From contig CACLNK010000008.1 of the NCBI GenBank assembly GCA_902608305.1, positions 1 through 23,902 of the forward strand: a DNA stretch of 23,902 nucleotides. Direction: 5' to 3'. This document shows, piece after piece, positions 15,146 to 22,652 of the stretch; position 1 is the first letter of the stretch, and every line of letters begins with the position of its first letter. The position numbers were made by a program, and so were the translations under genes. The DNA comes from an uncultured Pelagibacteraceae bacterium. GTDB lineage: Bacteria; Pseudomonadota; Alphaproteobacteria; Pelagibacterales; Pelagibacteraceae. The notes beneath the pieces were generated by a model. It was not told where the DNA came from, made no database searches, and saw only the letters and a program-made list of their open reading frames with translations.

Positions 15146-15151
15146 TATAAT
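15146..15151 (+). promoter_or_regulatory. Possible -10 box of the yqaA-dsbB-coq7 operon
   Basis: A perfect TATAAT lies 11 bases before ATG 15163, so an mRNA would start only about five bases before the coding region. No good -35 is seen. In DNA this AT-rich a chance match is possible. Confidence 0.35.
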
Positions 15152-15162
15152 AAAACCACTAA

Positions 15163-15759
15163 ATGCTTAAAGACATATATCACAAAGTTTTGAAACTAGC
15201 AGGACATAAAAGTTCGAAGTTTTATTTAGCTATTCTTTCATTTGCTGAAAGCTCTTTTTTTCCAATACCGCCGGATATTATGATTGTTCCGATGGTTATA
15301 GCAAAAAAAAATGATTATTTAAAAATATTCTTAATAGCAACATTTTCTTCTGCTGTAGGAGGATTATTGGGATATTTTATTGGTTTCGTTTTTTTAGACT
15401 TGGCTATGAATGTAATTGAATTTTATGGATATGAAGAAAAAGTGATAAATCTAAAAAATAACTTATCGAGTGGTAATAACTTTATTTATTTTTTAGGAAC
15501 TCTATTTCTTGCAGGTTTTACACCTCTACCTTTTAAAGTATTTACTATAACCAGTGGTATGATCGGTTTTAATATTTTTATATTCTTTGCAGTTTGTTTA
15601 GTATCTAGAGCTTTAAGGTTTTTTGTAGTTTCTTACTTGTCATTCAAATTCGGTGATACTTTTAGTGAATTTATGGAAAAAGATGCTGCAAAATGGTTTT
15701 CAATAGTTGGACTAGTAATTGTTGCTATTGCAATAACTATATATTTTACTATCAAATAG
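15163..15759 (+). CDS. YqaA-type DedA-superfamily membrane protein
   Basis: This 198-residue integral membrane protein has the DedA/VTT (SNARE-associated) pattern. An amphipathic start is followed by AILSFAESSFFPIPPDIMIVPMV near residues 23-45, containing the conserved Glu and the Pro-rich re-entrant loop. A second loop, LAGFTPLPFKVFTITSGMIG, lies near 117-137. Further membrane helices fill 50-85 and 140-197. DedA-type proteins flip lipid carriers or phospholipids across the inner membrane or support membrane potential; the specific role of the YqaA branch is not settled. The dsbB ATG follows after one base, so the three plus-strand genes form one operon. Confidence 0.85.
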   Translation: MLKDIYHKVLKLAGHKSSKFYLAILSFAESSFFPIPPDIMIVPMVIAKKNDYLKIFLIATFSSAVGGLLGYFIGFVFLDLAMNVIEFYGYEEKVINLKNNLSSGNNFIYFLGTLFLAGFTPLPFKVFTITSGMIGFNIFIFFAVCLVSRALRFFVVSYLSFKFGDTFSEFMEKDAAKWFSIVGLVIVAIAITIYFTIK

Positions 15760-15760
15760 A

Positions 15761-16246
15761 ATGTCTGAAATAAAAAATAAAAATATATTAAATATTATTT
15801 TCTTATTTAGCGTTTTTGCACTACTTGCTGCATATTTTATTGAATATATTTTAGAACATCAGCCATGCAATTTATGTCTAATAGAAAGAATTCCTTATAT
15901 TTTAACAATAATAATAATTTCTTTAATCTACATATTTAAAAAAAATGAAAAAATTTATATAATTTTACTTAGTTTAATATTTATTTCTGCAACGTTAATT
16001 TCTTTTTATCATTTTGGTATTGAACAAGGCTTTATTGAAGAATCTTTGATTTGTGATTTAAACAATGAAAATAAAAACCTTACAAAAGAAGAGCTTTTAA
16101 AAGAATTAAAAGAGAAAACTATAAGTTGTAAAGATGTTACTTTTAGAATTTTAGGACTTTCACTTGCTACAATAAATACCATTATTTCTCTGTTATTTAG
16201 CATTATAACTTTAAAAATTTTTTTAAATTATGAAAAAAACAAGTAA
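15761..16246 (+). CDS. dsbB: Disulfide bond formation protein B
   Basis: This 161-residue inner-membrane quinone reductase re-oxidises DsbA in the periplasm and passes the electrons to ubiquinone. Four membrane helices are visible. The first periplasmic loop holds the CNLC redox pair (Cys36, Cys39) in EHQPCNLCLIERIPY, a strong family signature. The second loop has the other pair, Cys98 and Cys123, on either side of a charged stretch. It starts one base after yqaA and overlaps the coq7 start by 17 bases. No DsbA is encoded in this window. Confidence 0.9.
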   Translation: MSEIKNKNILNIIFLFSVFALLAAYFIEYILEHQPCNLCLIERIPYILTIIIISLIYIFKKNEKIYIILLSLIFISATLISFYHFGIEQGFIEESLICDLNNENKNLTKEELLKELKEKTISCKDVTFRILGLSLATINTIISLLFSIITLKIFLNYEKNK

Positions 16247-16763
16247 AAATAAAATTGAAGAGTTTATTCGAGTGGACCACGCCGGAGAACGTGGAGCTAT
16301 TAAAATATATGAAGGTCAATTATTGGCATTAAATACCTTTGTAAAAGATGAAAATTTAAAAAAAACTATTGAAAAAATGAAAAAACATGAAAAAGAGCAT
16401 TTGGATTTTTTTAGTAAAGAAATAAAAAAAAGAAAAATAAAACCAACAAAATTACTGCCCTTATGGGATGTACTAAGCGTTGGACTTGGATTTAGTTCAG
16501 CAATAATGGGAAAAAAGGCTGCAATGTTATGTACTGCTTCTGTTGAGGAAGTAATAGATAAACATTATCAAAATCAAATAAATCAATTAGATTCTAATGA
16601 AAAATTTTTAAAAGAAAAAATAAAAAAATTTAGAGACGATGAATTATATCATAAAAATATTGCATACGAAAATGGTGCAAGTAAAGAAGGACTTTATTTA
16701 ATTTTAGATAAAATTATTAAAACAGGTTCTAAAGTTGCTATAAGTATATCGGAAAAAATTTAA
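16230..16763 (+). CDS. coq7: Demethoxyubiquinone hydroxylase, COQ7 family
   Basis: This 177-residue di-iron monooxygenase carries out the last hydroxylation of ubiquinone synthesis (5-demethoxyubiquinol to 5-hydroxyubiquinol). The family start RVDHAGERGAIKIYEGQ gives Glu20. EKEH gives Glu54 and His57, VEEVIDKHY gives Glu106 or Glu107 and His112, and DDELYHKN gives Glu138 and His141, the expected iron ligands in two repeats. It should act at the inner membrane. The ATG lies 17 bases inside dsbB, and its stop touches the stop of the convergent HNH gene with no base between. The link with DsbB, which needs ubiquinone, makes biological sense. Confidence 0.92.
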   Translation: MKKTSKNKIEEFIRVDHAGERGAIKIYEGQLLALNTFVKDENLKKTIEKMKKHEKEHLDFFSKEIKKRKIKPTKLLPLWDVLSVGLGFSSAIMGKKAAMLCTASVEEVIDKHYQNQINQLDSNEKFLKEKIKKFRDDELYHKNIAYENGASKEGLYLILDKIIKTGSKVAISISEKI

Positions 16764-17330
16764 TTAAGGTTCAAGTTCAACATCCCAATACAAATAATCT
16801 ATCCAACTTTTGTGTAAAAAGTTTGGCGGAAAATTTTTACCATTTCTGTGTAAATCCTCAGTTGATGGTTGGTAAGGTATTTGTTGTAATGACATCTCAG
16901 AATTATCATAAAGTCGTCCTCCCTTTTGAACATTGCAACTTGAACAAGCTGTAACTACATTGTTCCAATCTGTTTTTCCTCCTTTAGATCTAGGTAGTAA
17001 GTGATCGAAAGTAAGCTCATTGTTACTTCCACAGTATTGACACATAAATTTATCTCTTAAAAATACATTAAATCTTGTAAAATTTGGATTTGATTTTGGT
17101 TTAATGTAGCTCTTTAATGCAATAACACTTGGAAGTTTCATACTAAATGAAGGACTTTTTATTATACGATCATAATTGTTAACGATTGTAACTCTATCTA
17201 AATATGCAGATTTAATTGAATCTTGCCAATTCCAAAGTGATAATGGATAATAACTTAAAGGTCTATAGTCAGCATTCAATACTAAAGCTGGACATTTTTC
17301 TAAAGATATATTTTGATCAACAAAAGTCAT
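16764..17330 (-). CDS. HNH endonuclease family protein
   Basis: This 188-residue protein (from ATG 17330) carries an HNH nuclease fold of the zinc-ribbon type: CQYC at 97-100, FDHLLPRSKGGKTDWNN at 108-124 with the catalytic His110, and CSSC at 129-132. The first 90 residues, with ALVLNADYRPLSYYPLSLW, are typical of a chromosomal HNH protein widespread in alphaproteobacteria whose role is unclear. The frame extends 13 codons upstream to a TTG at 17369, but the family start matches the ATG. It is convergent with coq7 at zero distance, and no restriction or phage gene is nearby, so it is probably not part of a defence island. DNA repair or recombination is possible but not shown. Confidence 0.85.
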   Translation of the reverse strand: MTFVDQNISLEKCPALVLNADYRPLSYYPLSLWNWQDSIKSAYLDRVTIVNNYDRIIKSPSFSMKLPSVIALKSYIKPKSNPNFTRFNVFLRDKFMCQYCGSNNELTFDHLLPRSKGGKTDWNNVVTACSSCNVQKGGRLYDNSEMSLQQIPYQPSTEDLHRNGKNFPPNFLHKSWIDYLYWDVELEP

Positions 17331-17401
17331 TTTAATATAAAGAGTAGCCCAAATAAAATAATTAATCAATAATTACAAAAAATTTTTTTGTTAAATATCT
17401 A

Positions 17402-18058
17402 TTAAATAGAAAAGTTTTTTTTTAGATAACTTAATGCAATACTTGATGCTTTGATAGGAATATGGTGATCACAGTCGCTAATCATATTAGTTTCAACTTC
17501 AATTTTATTTCTTAATAAAAAATCTTTAGCATCTAATAAATTACTTGATGGAACGACTACATCCTTGTCACCATGCAATAAAAGCATTTTTGTAGTTGAA
17601 GAAATTCTTTTAACAAGATTGTCTTTATCAATTATTTTACCTGAAAATCCAACTACACAATTAAAATTTTCATCACTTGTTAAGCCAATATTAATTGACA
17701 TCATGCAACCTTGACTAAATCCGGATAAACAAATTTGTGAATTATTTAATTTGTATAGCTCTTTTGCTTCATTAATATATTTTTTAATTATTTGTTCTGC
17801 TTTTAGTGATTGTTCAATAATATATTCTGGATCATCTTTGCTTAAATCAAACCATTGAAATCCACTTTGATTTATTGAGCATTTTTCATGACCGTTAGGG
17901 CATAAAAAAACAGTATTAGGTAAAAATCTTTTCCAATTGAAAGTGAGCATGCTAATATCTTTTCCATCTCCCCCATAACCATGAAGCAATATTACTGCAT
18001 TATTAATTTTATTATTTTGATCTGGTTTTATTATTGTTGTGTTTAAACTAAAAGCCAT
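17402..18058 (-). CDS. Phospholipase/carboxylesterase family alpha/beta hydrolase
   Basis: This 218-residue serine hydrolase belongs to the carboxylesterase 2 (YpfH/acyl-protein-thioesterase-like) group. The oxyanion region is LLHGYGGDG at 24-32 and the nucleophile elbow GFSQG at 113-117 gives Ser115. LLHGDKDVVVP near 160-170 gives Asp166, and CDHHIP supplies the histidine (198 or 199). There is no signal peptide, so it acts in the cytoplasm on a small ester or thioester. The start lies 46 bases from the divergent argH. The 31-base gap behind it before the HNH start holds only an A/T run that could form a weak hairpin. Confidence 0.87.
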   Translation of the reverse strand: MAFSLNTTIIKPDQNNKINNAVILLHGYGGDGKDISMLTFNWKRFLPNTVFLCPNGHEKCSINQSGFQWFDLSKDDPEYIIEQSLKAEQIIKKYINEAKELYKLNNSQICLSGFSQGCMMSINIGLTSDENFNCVVGFSGKIIDKDNLVKRISSTTKMLLLHGDKDVVVPSSNLLDAKDFLLRNKIEVETNMISDCDHHIPIKASSIALSYLKKNFSI

Positions 18059-18090
18059 TAATTTTTAATTATATTTTTTTATTTAATTAG

Positions 18091-18096
18091 TATAAT
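18091..18096 (+). promoter_or_regulatory. Possible -10 box of argH, predicting a leaderless mRNA
   Basis: A perfect TATAAT ends eight bases before ATG 18105 in the 46-base divergent spacer, so transcription would begin at or within three bases of the ATG. No Shine-Dalgarno site is present, which agrees with a leaderless message. The -35 region is weak, and the whole spacer is nearly pure A/T. Confidence 0.4.
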
Positions 18097-18104
18097 TAAT
18101 TACC

Positions 18105-19499
18105 ATGGCCAAAAATAAAAACAATCAAGCAATTTGGAATAAAAGAATAAAGAAAAATTCCTCTTTATTATTTCAGGAAATTGGAAGTTCAATTAATGTA
18201 GATAAAAGACTTTTTAAAGAAGATATTAAAGGTTCTTTAGTGCATGTAGAAATGCTATCTAAACAAAAAATAATTTCGTTAAAAACAAAAAATAAAATCA
18301 TTAAGGGTCTTAAAAAAATCGAAAAAGAAATATTTCAAAAAAAATTCATCTTTAGTAAAAAATATGAAGATATTCACATGAATATTGAAAAAAGACTTTT
18401 TAAACTAATTGGTGATGATGCTGGATTTATTCACACTGCAAGATCCAGAAATGATCAAGTCATAACAGATTTTAAACTTTGGATTAAATCTGCAAACAGT
18501 CAACTGGATAAAAAATTAACTAAATTAATTAAAACTATTTTAAAAATTGCAAATAATAACATTCAAACAATAATGCCTGGTTTTACACATTTAAAAAATG
18601 CACAACCTGTTTCGTTGGCACATTATCTATTAGCTTATGTAGAAATGTTTGAAAGAGATAAAAAAAGACTTTTAAATAATTTAGAAAACTTAAATGAAAA
18701 TCCTTTAGGAGCTGCAGCTCTTAGTGGAACTTCATTCAATATCGATAGACTTTTTACAACAAAAAAACTTGGATTTACAAAACCTACAAATAATTCTATT
18801 GATACTGTAGCAGATAGAGATTTTGTATTAGATTTTTTATACACTGTTTCTGTTTGCTCTTTACATATTTCAAGAATTGCTGAAGAATTAATAATTTGGA
18901 ATTCGGATGGTTTTGATTTGATTTTCTTGTCAGACAAAGTTGTTACTGGCTCATCAATTATGCCTCAAAAAAAAAATCCTGACCCATTAGAATATTTAAG
19001 AGGTAAAGCTGGTGGAACATTTGGAAATTTATTTTCAATGCTAACGATCTTGAAAGGTTTACCATTATCCTATTTTAAAGATCTTCAGGATGATAAAGAA
19101 ATAGTTTTTAAATCTTTTGACACGCTAGATAGCTGTCTTTCTATACTTAATGAAGTGCTAAATAATTTTAAACCAAATAAATTAAAAATGCTAAAACTAG
19201 CAAACAAAGGATTTGTTACAGCTACTGATTTAGCAGATTACCTGGTAAAAAATCATGGCCAATCTTTTAGAAAAGCATATCAAACAACAGCAATAATTGT
19301 TAATTATGCGGAAAAAAGTAAAATTAAATTAAATGAATTAAGTTTAAAAGAGCTACAAAAAATTGAACCTAACTTAAAAAGTAATGTATTAAATATTTTT
19401 GACTTAAAAAACTCAATTAATTCAAAAAAATCATTTGGCGGAACGTCATTTAATAATATAAAAAAAATGATAAAAAAATATAAAAAAATTTATAAATGA
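18105..19499 (+). CDS. argH: Argininosuccinate lyase
   Basis: This 464-residue enzyme splits argininosuccinate into arginine and fumarate, the last step of arginine synthesis. It has the fumarase/aspartase superfamily signatures: TARSRNDQV at 111-119, PGFTHLKNAQPVSLAHYLLAY-like sequence from 158 with His162, and the mobile loop GSSIMPQKKNPD at 282-293 with the catalytic serine. The N-terminal GSSINVDKRLFKEDI matches the substrate-binding start. The last four bases (ATGA) overlap the start of the LptM-like gene, which in turn overlaps lysA. Confidence 0.95.
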   Translation: MAKNKNNQAIWNKRIKKNSSLLFQEIGSSINVDKRLFKEDIKGSLVHVEMLSKQKIISLKTKNKIIKGLKKIEKEIFQKKFIFSKKYEDIHMNIEKRLFKLIGDDAGFIHTARSRNDQVITDFKLWIKSANSQLDKKLTKLIKTILKIANNNIQTIMPGFTHLKNAQPVSLAHYLLAYVEMFERDKKRLLNNLENLNENPLGAAALSGTSFNIDRLFTTKKLGFTKPTNNSIDTVADRDFVLDFLYTVSVCSLHISRIAEELIIWNSDGFDLIFLSDKVVTGSSIMPQKKNPDPLEYLRGKAGGTFGNLFSMLTILKGLPLSYFKDLQDDKEIVFKSFDTLDSCLSILNEVLNNFKPNKLKMLKLANKGFVTATDLADYLVKNHGQSFRKAYQTTAIIVNYAEKSKIKLNELSLKELQKIEPNLKSNVLNIFDLKNSINSKKSFGGTSFNNIKKMIKKYKKIYK

Positions 19500-19615
19500 T
19501 TAAAAAAACCATATTAATAATATTTTTATCAGTTCTTGTAATATCTTGTGGAAAAAAAGATGACCCTGAATATAAAGCTTTTAAAAATATAAATTCTTTA
19601 ATTCAAGTAGTTTAA
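19496..19615 (+). CDS. lptM: LptM-like 39-residue lipoprotein
   Basis: ATG 19496 overlaps the argH stop as ATGA and opens 39 codons to TAA 19613-19615, which shares a base with the lysA ATG. The product has a lipoprotein signal: MIKK, a hydrophobic core, and the lipobox VISC with Cys18, followed by GKKDDPEY. This pattern of Cys-Gly-Lys-Lys-x-Asp-Pro in a very short lipoprotein matches LptM (formerly YifL), which in Escherichia coli assists assembly of the LptDE outer-membrane translocon. Mini-lipoproteins between argH and lysA are a recurring alphaproteobacterial arrangement. The identification is by lipobox, size and place. Whether this organism's outer membrane uses it in the same way is not known. 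Confidence 0.75.
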   Translation: MIKKTILIIFLSVLVISCGKKDDPEYKAFKNINSLIQVV

Positions 19616-20829
19616 TGCAGTATAAAAAAAAAAACTTTTATGTTGAAAATATTTCAACTGAAAAGCTAGCTAGAAAATTTAATACTCCACTATATTGCTA
19701 TTCTTATTTAAAATTAAAAAATAATATTATTAATTTTAAAAATCATTTTAAAAAAATTAATCCTTTAATTTGCTTTTCGGTTAAATCTAATTCAAATATA
19801 AAAATATTAAGAGAAATCAAAAACTTAGATTGTGGGGCAGATGTAGTTTCTATGGGTGAGATGATGAAGGTACTAAAAGCTGGAATTAATACTAAAAAAA
19901 TTGTCTTTTCAGGGGTTGGCAAAACATATTCAGAATTAGAATATGCGATAAATAAAAATATTTTATTGATTAATGTGGAGTCTAGAAGTGAACTTTTAGT
20001 TGTTGAAAAAATAGGAAAACTCAAAAAAAAAAAAATAGACATAGGAATAAGATTAAATCCAAATATAAATGCAAAAACATTGCAGCAAATTTCAACAGGA
20101 AAAAAGGAAAATAAATTTGGTGTAACTGAAAAAGAATTTCTCAAACTAGTAAAACATGCAAAATTATCCAAATCTCTTAAACTTAAGTGTTTAAGTGTTC
20201 ATATAGGTAGTCAAATATTTAGTCATAAACCTTATGAAAAAATGTTGAAGGTAATTGATAAATTAATAAAACAAACAAATCATAAATTTGAATTTGTTGA
20301 TCTAGGAGGTGGAATGGGTATTTCCTATGAAAAAAATAATAAAAAACTTAATTTAAAAATTTATAACTCTTTAATAAATAAATTTTTAAAAAAAAATAGT
20401 TGTAAAATTATATTTGAACCAGGCAGATCAATTATAGCTGATACGGGAATTTTAATTTCAAAAATTATTTATATAAAAAAAAATAAAAATAAAAATTTTG
20501 TAATATTAGATGCTGCTATGAACGATTTAATGAGACCAGCTTTATATGGAGCAAAACATCAGATTATTCCATCAAAAAAAAATAAAAAAATAACAAATAA
20601 AATATTTGAATTTGTTGGTCCAATATGTGAAAGCACTGATAAATTTTTAACTACAAAAAAATTTCAAAATATCAGGGAAGGTGAATTGATTATAATTTGT
20701 GATGTAGGCGCCTACGGTATGTCTTTGAGTTCAAATTATAATTTAAGAACGTTGCCAGCAGAAATACTTGTTAAAAACTCTAAAATACAAGTTATAAAAA
20801 GTAGACAGAAGCTTAGTGATATAATTTAG
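19615..20829 (+). CDS. lysA: Diaminopimelate decarboxylase
   Basis: This 404-residue fold-type III PLP enzyme decarboxylates meso-diaminopimelate to lysine. The PLP lysine is Lys57 in CFSVKSNSN. HIGSQ at 196-200, the phosphate-binding GGGMG at 231-235 and EPGR at 268-271 follow. GPICESTDKF near 335-344 has the active-site Cys338 contributed across the dimer. GAYGMSLSSNYN near 366-377 completes the pattern. It is coupled to the upstream mini-lipoprotein by a one-base stop/start overlap, and plsC begins 12 bases after it. A run of 13 A bases at 20023-20035 lies within the gene at Lys137-140, in a stretch that reads through correctly. Confidence 0.94.
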   Translation: MQYKKKNFYVENISTEKLARKFNTPLYCYSYLKLKNNIINFKNHFKKINPLICFSVKSNSNIKILREIKNLDCGADVVSMGEMMKVLKAGINTKKIVFSGVGKTYSELEYAINKNILLINVESRSELLVVEKIGKLKKKKIDIGIRLNPNINAKTLQQISTGKKENKFGVTEKEFLKLVKHAKLSKSLKLKCLSVHIGSQIFSHKPYEKMLKVIDKLIKQTNHKFEFVDLGGGMGISYEKNNKKLNLKIYNSLINKFLKKNSCKIIFEPGRSIIADTGILISKIIYIKKNKNKNFVILDAAMNDLMRPALYGAKHQIIPSKKNKKITNKIFEFVGPICESTDKFLTTKKFQNIREGELIIICDVGAYGMSLSSNYNLRTLPAEILVKNSKIQVIKSRQKLSDII

Positions 20830-20841
20830 CTTTCGGTTCAA

Positions 20842-21543
20842 ATGATTAGAAATTTATTATTTAAAATTTTTTTTTTCCTAGGAATAATTATTATTTTAGT
20901 TTTATTTCTGCCCTGTTTGTTTTTACCTCAGTCATTTACATTAATCGGCGGAAAAATTATGGGCTATTGGGCAAAATTCTGTTTAAGGATTTTTTTATCA
21001 GTAAAAATTAAAATCATAGGGAAAAAAAATATAATAACTGATGAAAAATTTTTTATAGCTTGTTCTCATCAATCCATGTTTGAAACCTTTTTTTTACAAA
21101 CAATATTTGATTCACCAATTTTTATATTAAAAAAAGAACTTATAAAAATTCCCATTTTTGGACTTTACTTAAAAAAAATTGGTTCAATATCAATTAATAG
21201 AAACAAAACTACAAAAGAAAATTTGGGATTTTTTGATGAAATTTTAAAAACTGTTAATAATTCAAAAAGATCATTACTAATATTTCCTCAAGGAACAAGA
21301 GTATTGCCAGAAGATAGACCAAAATTTAAAAAAGGCACTGGTAGAATTTATGAAACACTTAAAATTAAATGCCAACCCGTTGCACTTAATTCAGGTTATG
21401 TATGGCCAAAAAATAAGCCATTGTCTTGTAATAAAACTATAACTGTCTCAATTTTAAAACAAATCAGCCCTGGTTTAAATAAAGAAGATTTTTTAAATAT
21501 ATTAGAAAATAATATTTATTCTGAATTAGATAAAATGAATTAA
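20842..21543 (+). CDS. plsC: 1-acyl-sn-glycerol-3-phosphate acyltransferase (PlsC family)
   Basis: This 233-residue membrane-bound acyltransferase adds the second fatty acid to lysophosphatidic acid to give phosphatidic acid. The N-terminal 35 residues include one membrane helix. The catalytic box appears as SHQSMFE with His76 and Glu81 (HX4E in place of the usual HX4D), and the glycerol-phosphate box is FPQGTR at 148-153 (usually FPEGTR). ISINRNK near 116-122 is the second conserved block. It follows lysA by 12 bases. Its stop overlaps the end of the convergent dnaN by four bases. A different acyl acceptor, such as an ornithine lipid, cannot be excluded. Confidence 0.88.
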   Translation: MIRNLLFKIFFFLGIIIILVLFLPCLFLPQSFTLIGGKIMGYWAKFCLRIFLSVKIKIIGKKNIITDEKFFIACSHQSMFETFFLQTIFDSPIFILKKELIKIPIFGLYLKKIGSISINRNKTTKENLGFFDEILKTVNNSKRSLLIFPQGTRVLPEDRPKFKKGTGRIYETLKIKCQPVALNSGYVWPKNKPLSCNKTITVSILKQISPGLNKEDFLNILENNIYSELDKMN

Positions 21544-22652
21544 CCTTTCATAGGCATTACAACAAATATACTATCGAAGTCAGCAGGATCTTTTATTAAT
21601 GCCGGTGAGCCTGTATCATTGAGAAACATTTCTATTTTGTCTCCATCAAGCTGAGACGCGGCATCTATTAAATATCTTGAATTAAAACTTATATCTAATT
21701 CATGGTCAAATTTTACATTCAAGCTCTCTTTTCCATCTCCACTGTTGGCATTATTTACAGATAAATTTAATTTATCTTTTTTTAAACTAAATTTTACCCC
21801 ATCTTTTTTATCAAGCGAAACTGAAGCGACTCTGTCTACTGAATTTAAAAATAACTTAAGATCAATTTCTAATTTTTTATTATTATTTTTTGGAATAACT
21901 TGAACATAGTTTGGAAATTTTCCGTCAATTAACTTTGAAATTAAAACACTACTACTTAATTCAAATTTTATTTTAGATTTAATATTTGAAATTTTTACAT
22001 CTCCGTCAAAATCTTCCAATAAAGAACATAATTGAAAAATTGTTTTTTTAGGCAAAATCACAGGTTCAAAGTTAATTTTTTCATTTAACTTTACTTTGGA
22101 TATAGACATTCTGTGACTATCAGTTGCTACTGCTGTAAGAAAATTTTTATCTTCAATTTGAGTTTGATGAAAAAAAATCCCACTTAAGTAATGTCTTGTT
22201 TCATCATTTGATACAGAAAATTTACATTTATTTAATAATTTTAGCAAAATTTTTGATTTAATAGAAAATTGATTTTGGTTAAAATTTTCATCTGTAATAG
22301 GAAATTCGGAAGCGCTAATACAATTTAAATGAAAAACAGATTTGTCTGATTCTAGTTGGAGTTTATTTTCACCACTAAAAGAAAAATTAATTTTTTTTCC
22401 AGATGAAAATTTTCTTATAATATCATACAAAATTGAAGATGTTGTTGTGGTTTTGCCCTCTTCCTGAATTTCTATATGTTTTATCTCTTGGATAAATATT
22501 AAATCAAGGTCTGTTGCAATGATTGTTAATTTTGAATCATTAGCGTTTATCAATATATTTGAAAGGATAGGTAGTGTGCTTCTTTTTTCTATTACACCTT
22601 GACAATAATTTAACAATTTTTGTAGATCTTCCTGATTTACACTAAATTTCAT
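21540..22652 (-). CDS. dnaN: DNA polymerase III beta sliding clamp
   Basis: This 370-residue protein forms the ring-shaped dimer that holds DNA polymerase III on DNA. It has the length and three-domain build of the family. The start MKFSVNQEDLQKLLNYCQGVIEKR-like segment, LPILSNILI near 27-35, LTAVATDSHRMS near 162-173 and GKFPNYVQVIP match conserved positions, and it ends with VVMPMKG, the usual terminal peptide that lines the partner-binding pocket. Its ATG lies 11 bases inside the end of dnaA in another frame, so the two are transcribed and probably translated together. The stop overlaps that of convergent plsC. Confidence 0.95.
   Translation of the reverse strand: MKFSVNQEDLQKLLNYCQGVIEKRSTLPILSNILINANDSKLTIIATDLDLIFIQEIKHIEIQEEGKTTTTSSILYDIIRKFSSGKKINFSFSGENKLQLESDKSVFHLNCISASEFPITDENFNQNQFSIKSKILLKLLNKCKFSVSNDETRHYLSGIFFHQTQIEDKNFLTAVATDSHRMSISKVKLNEKINFEPVILPKKTIFQLCSLLEDFDGDVKISNIKSKIKFELSSSVLISKLIDGKFPNYVQVIPKNNNKKLEIDLKLFLNSVDRVASVSLDKKDGVKFSLKKDKLNLSVNNANSGDGKESLNVKFDHELDISFNSRYLIDAASQLDGDKIEMFLNDTGSPALIKDPADFDSIFVVMPMKG

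Noticed and set aside
16764..17330. HNH protein as part of a defence or mobile element
   Set aside because: The neighbours are housekeeping genes; there is no methylase, integrase, phage gene or direct repeat, and the family is a common chromosomal one.
17331..17369. TTG start that would add 13 residues to the HNH protein
   Set aside because: The conserved family start begins near ATG 17330; the extra residues look like translated spacer.
17374..17392. A/T inverted repeat (ACAAAAAA/TTTTTTTGT) between the esterase and HNH genes
   Set aside because: The stem is almost only A-T pairs, expected often by chance in this composition; too weak to call a terminator.
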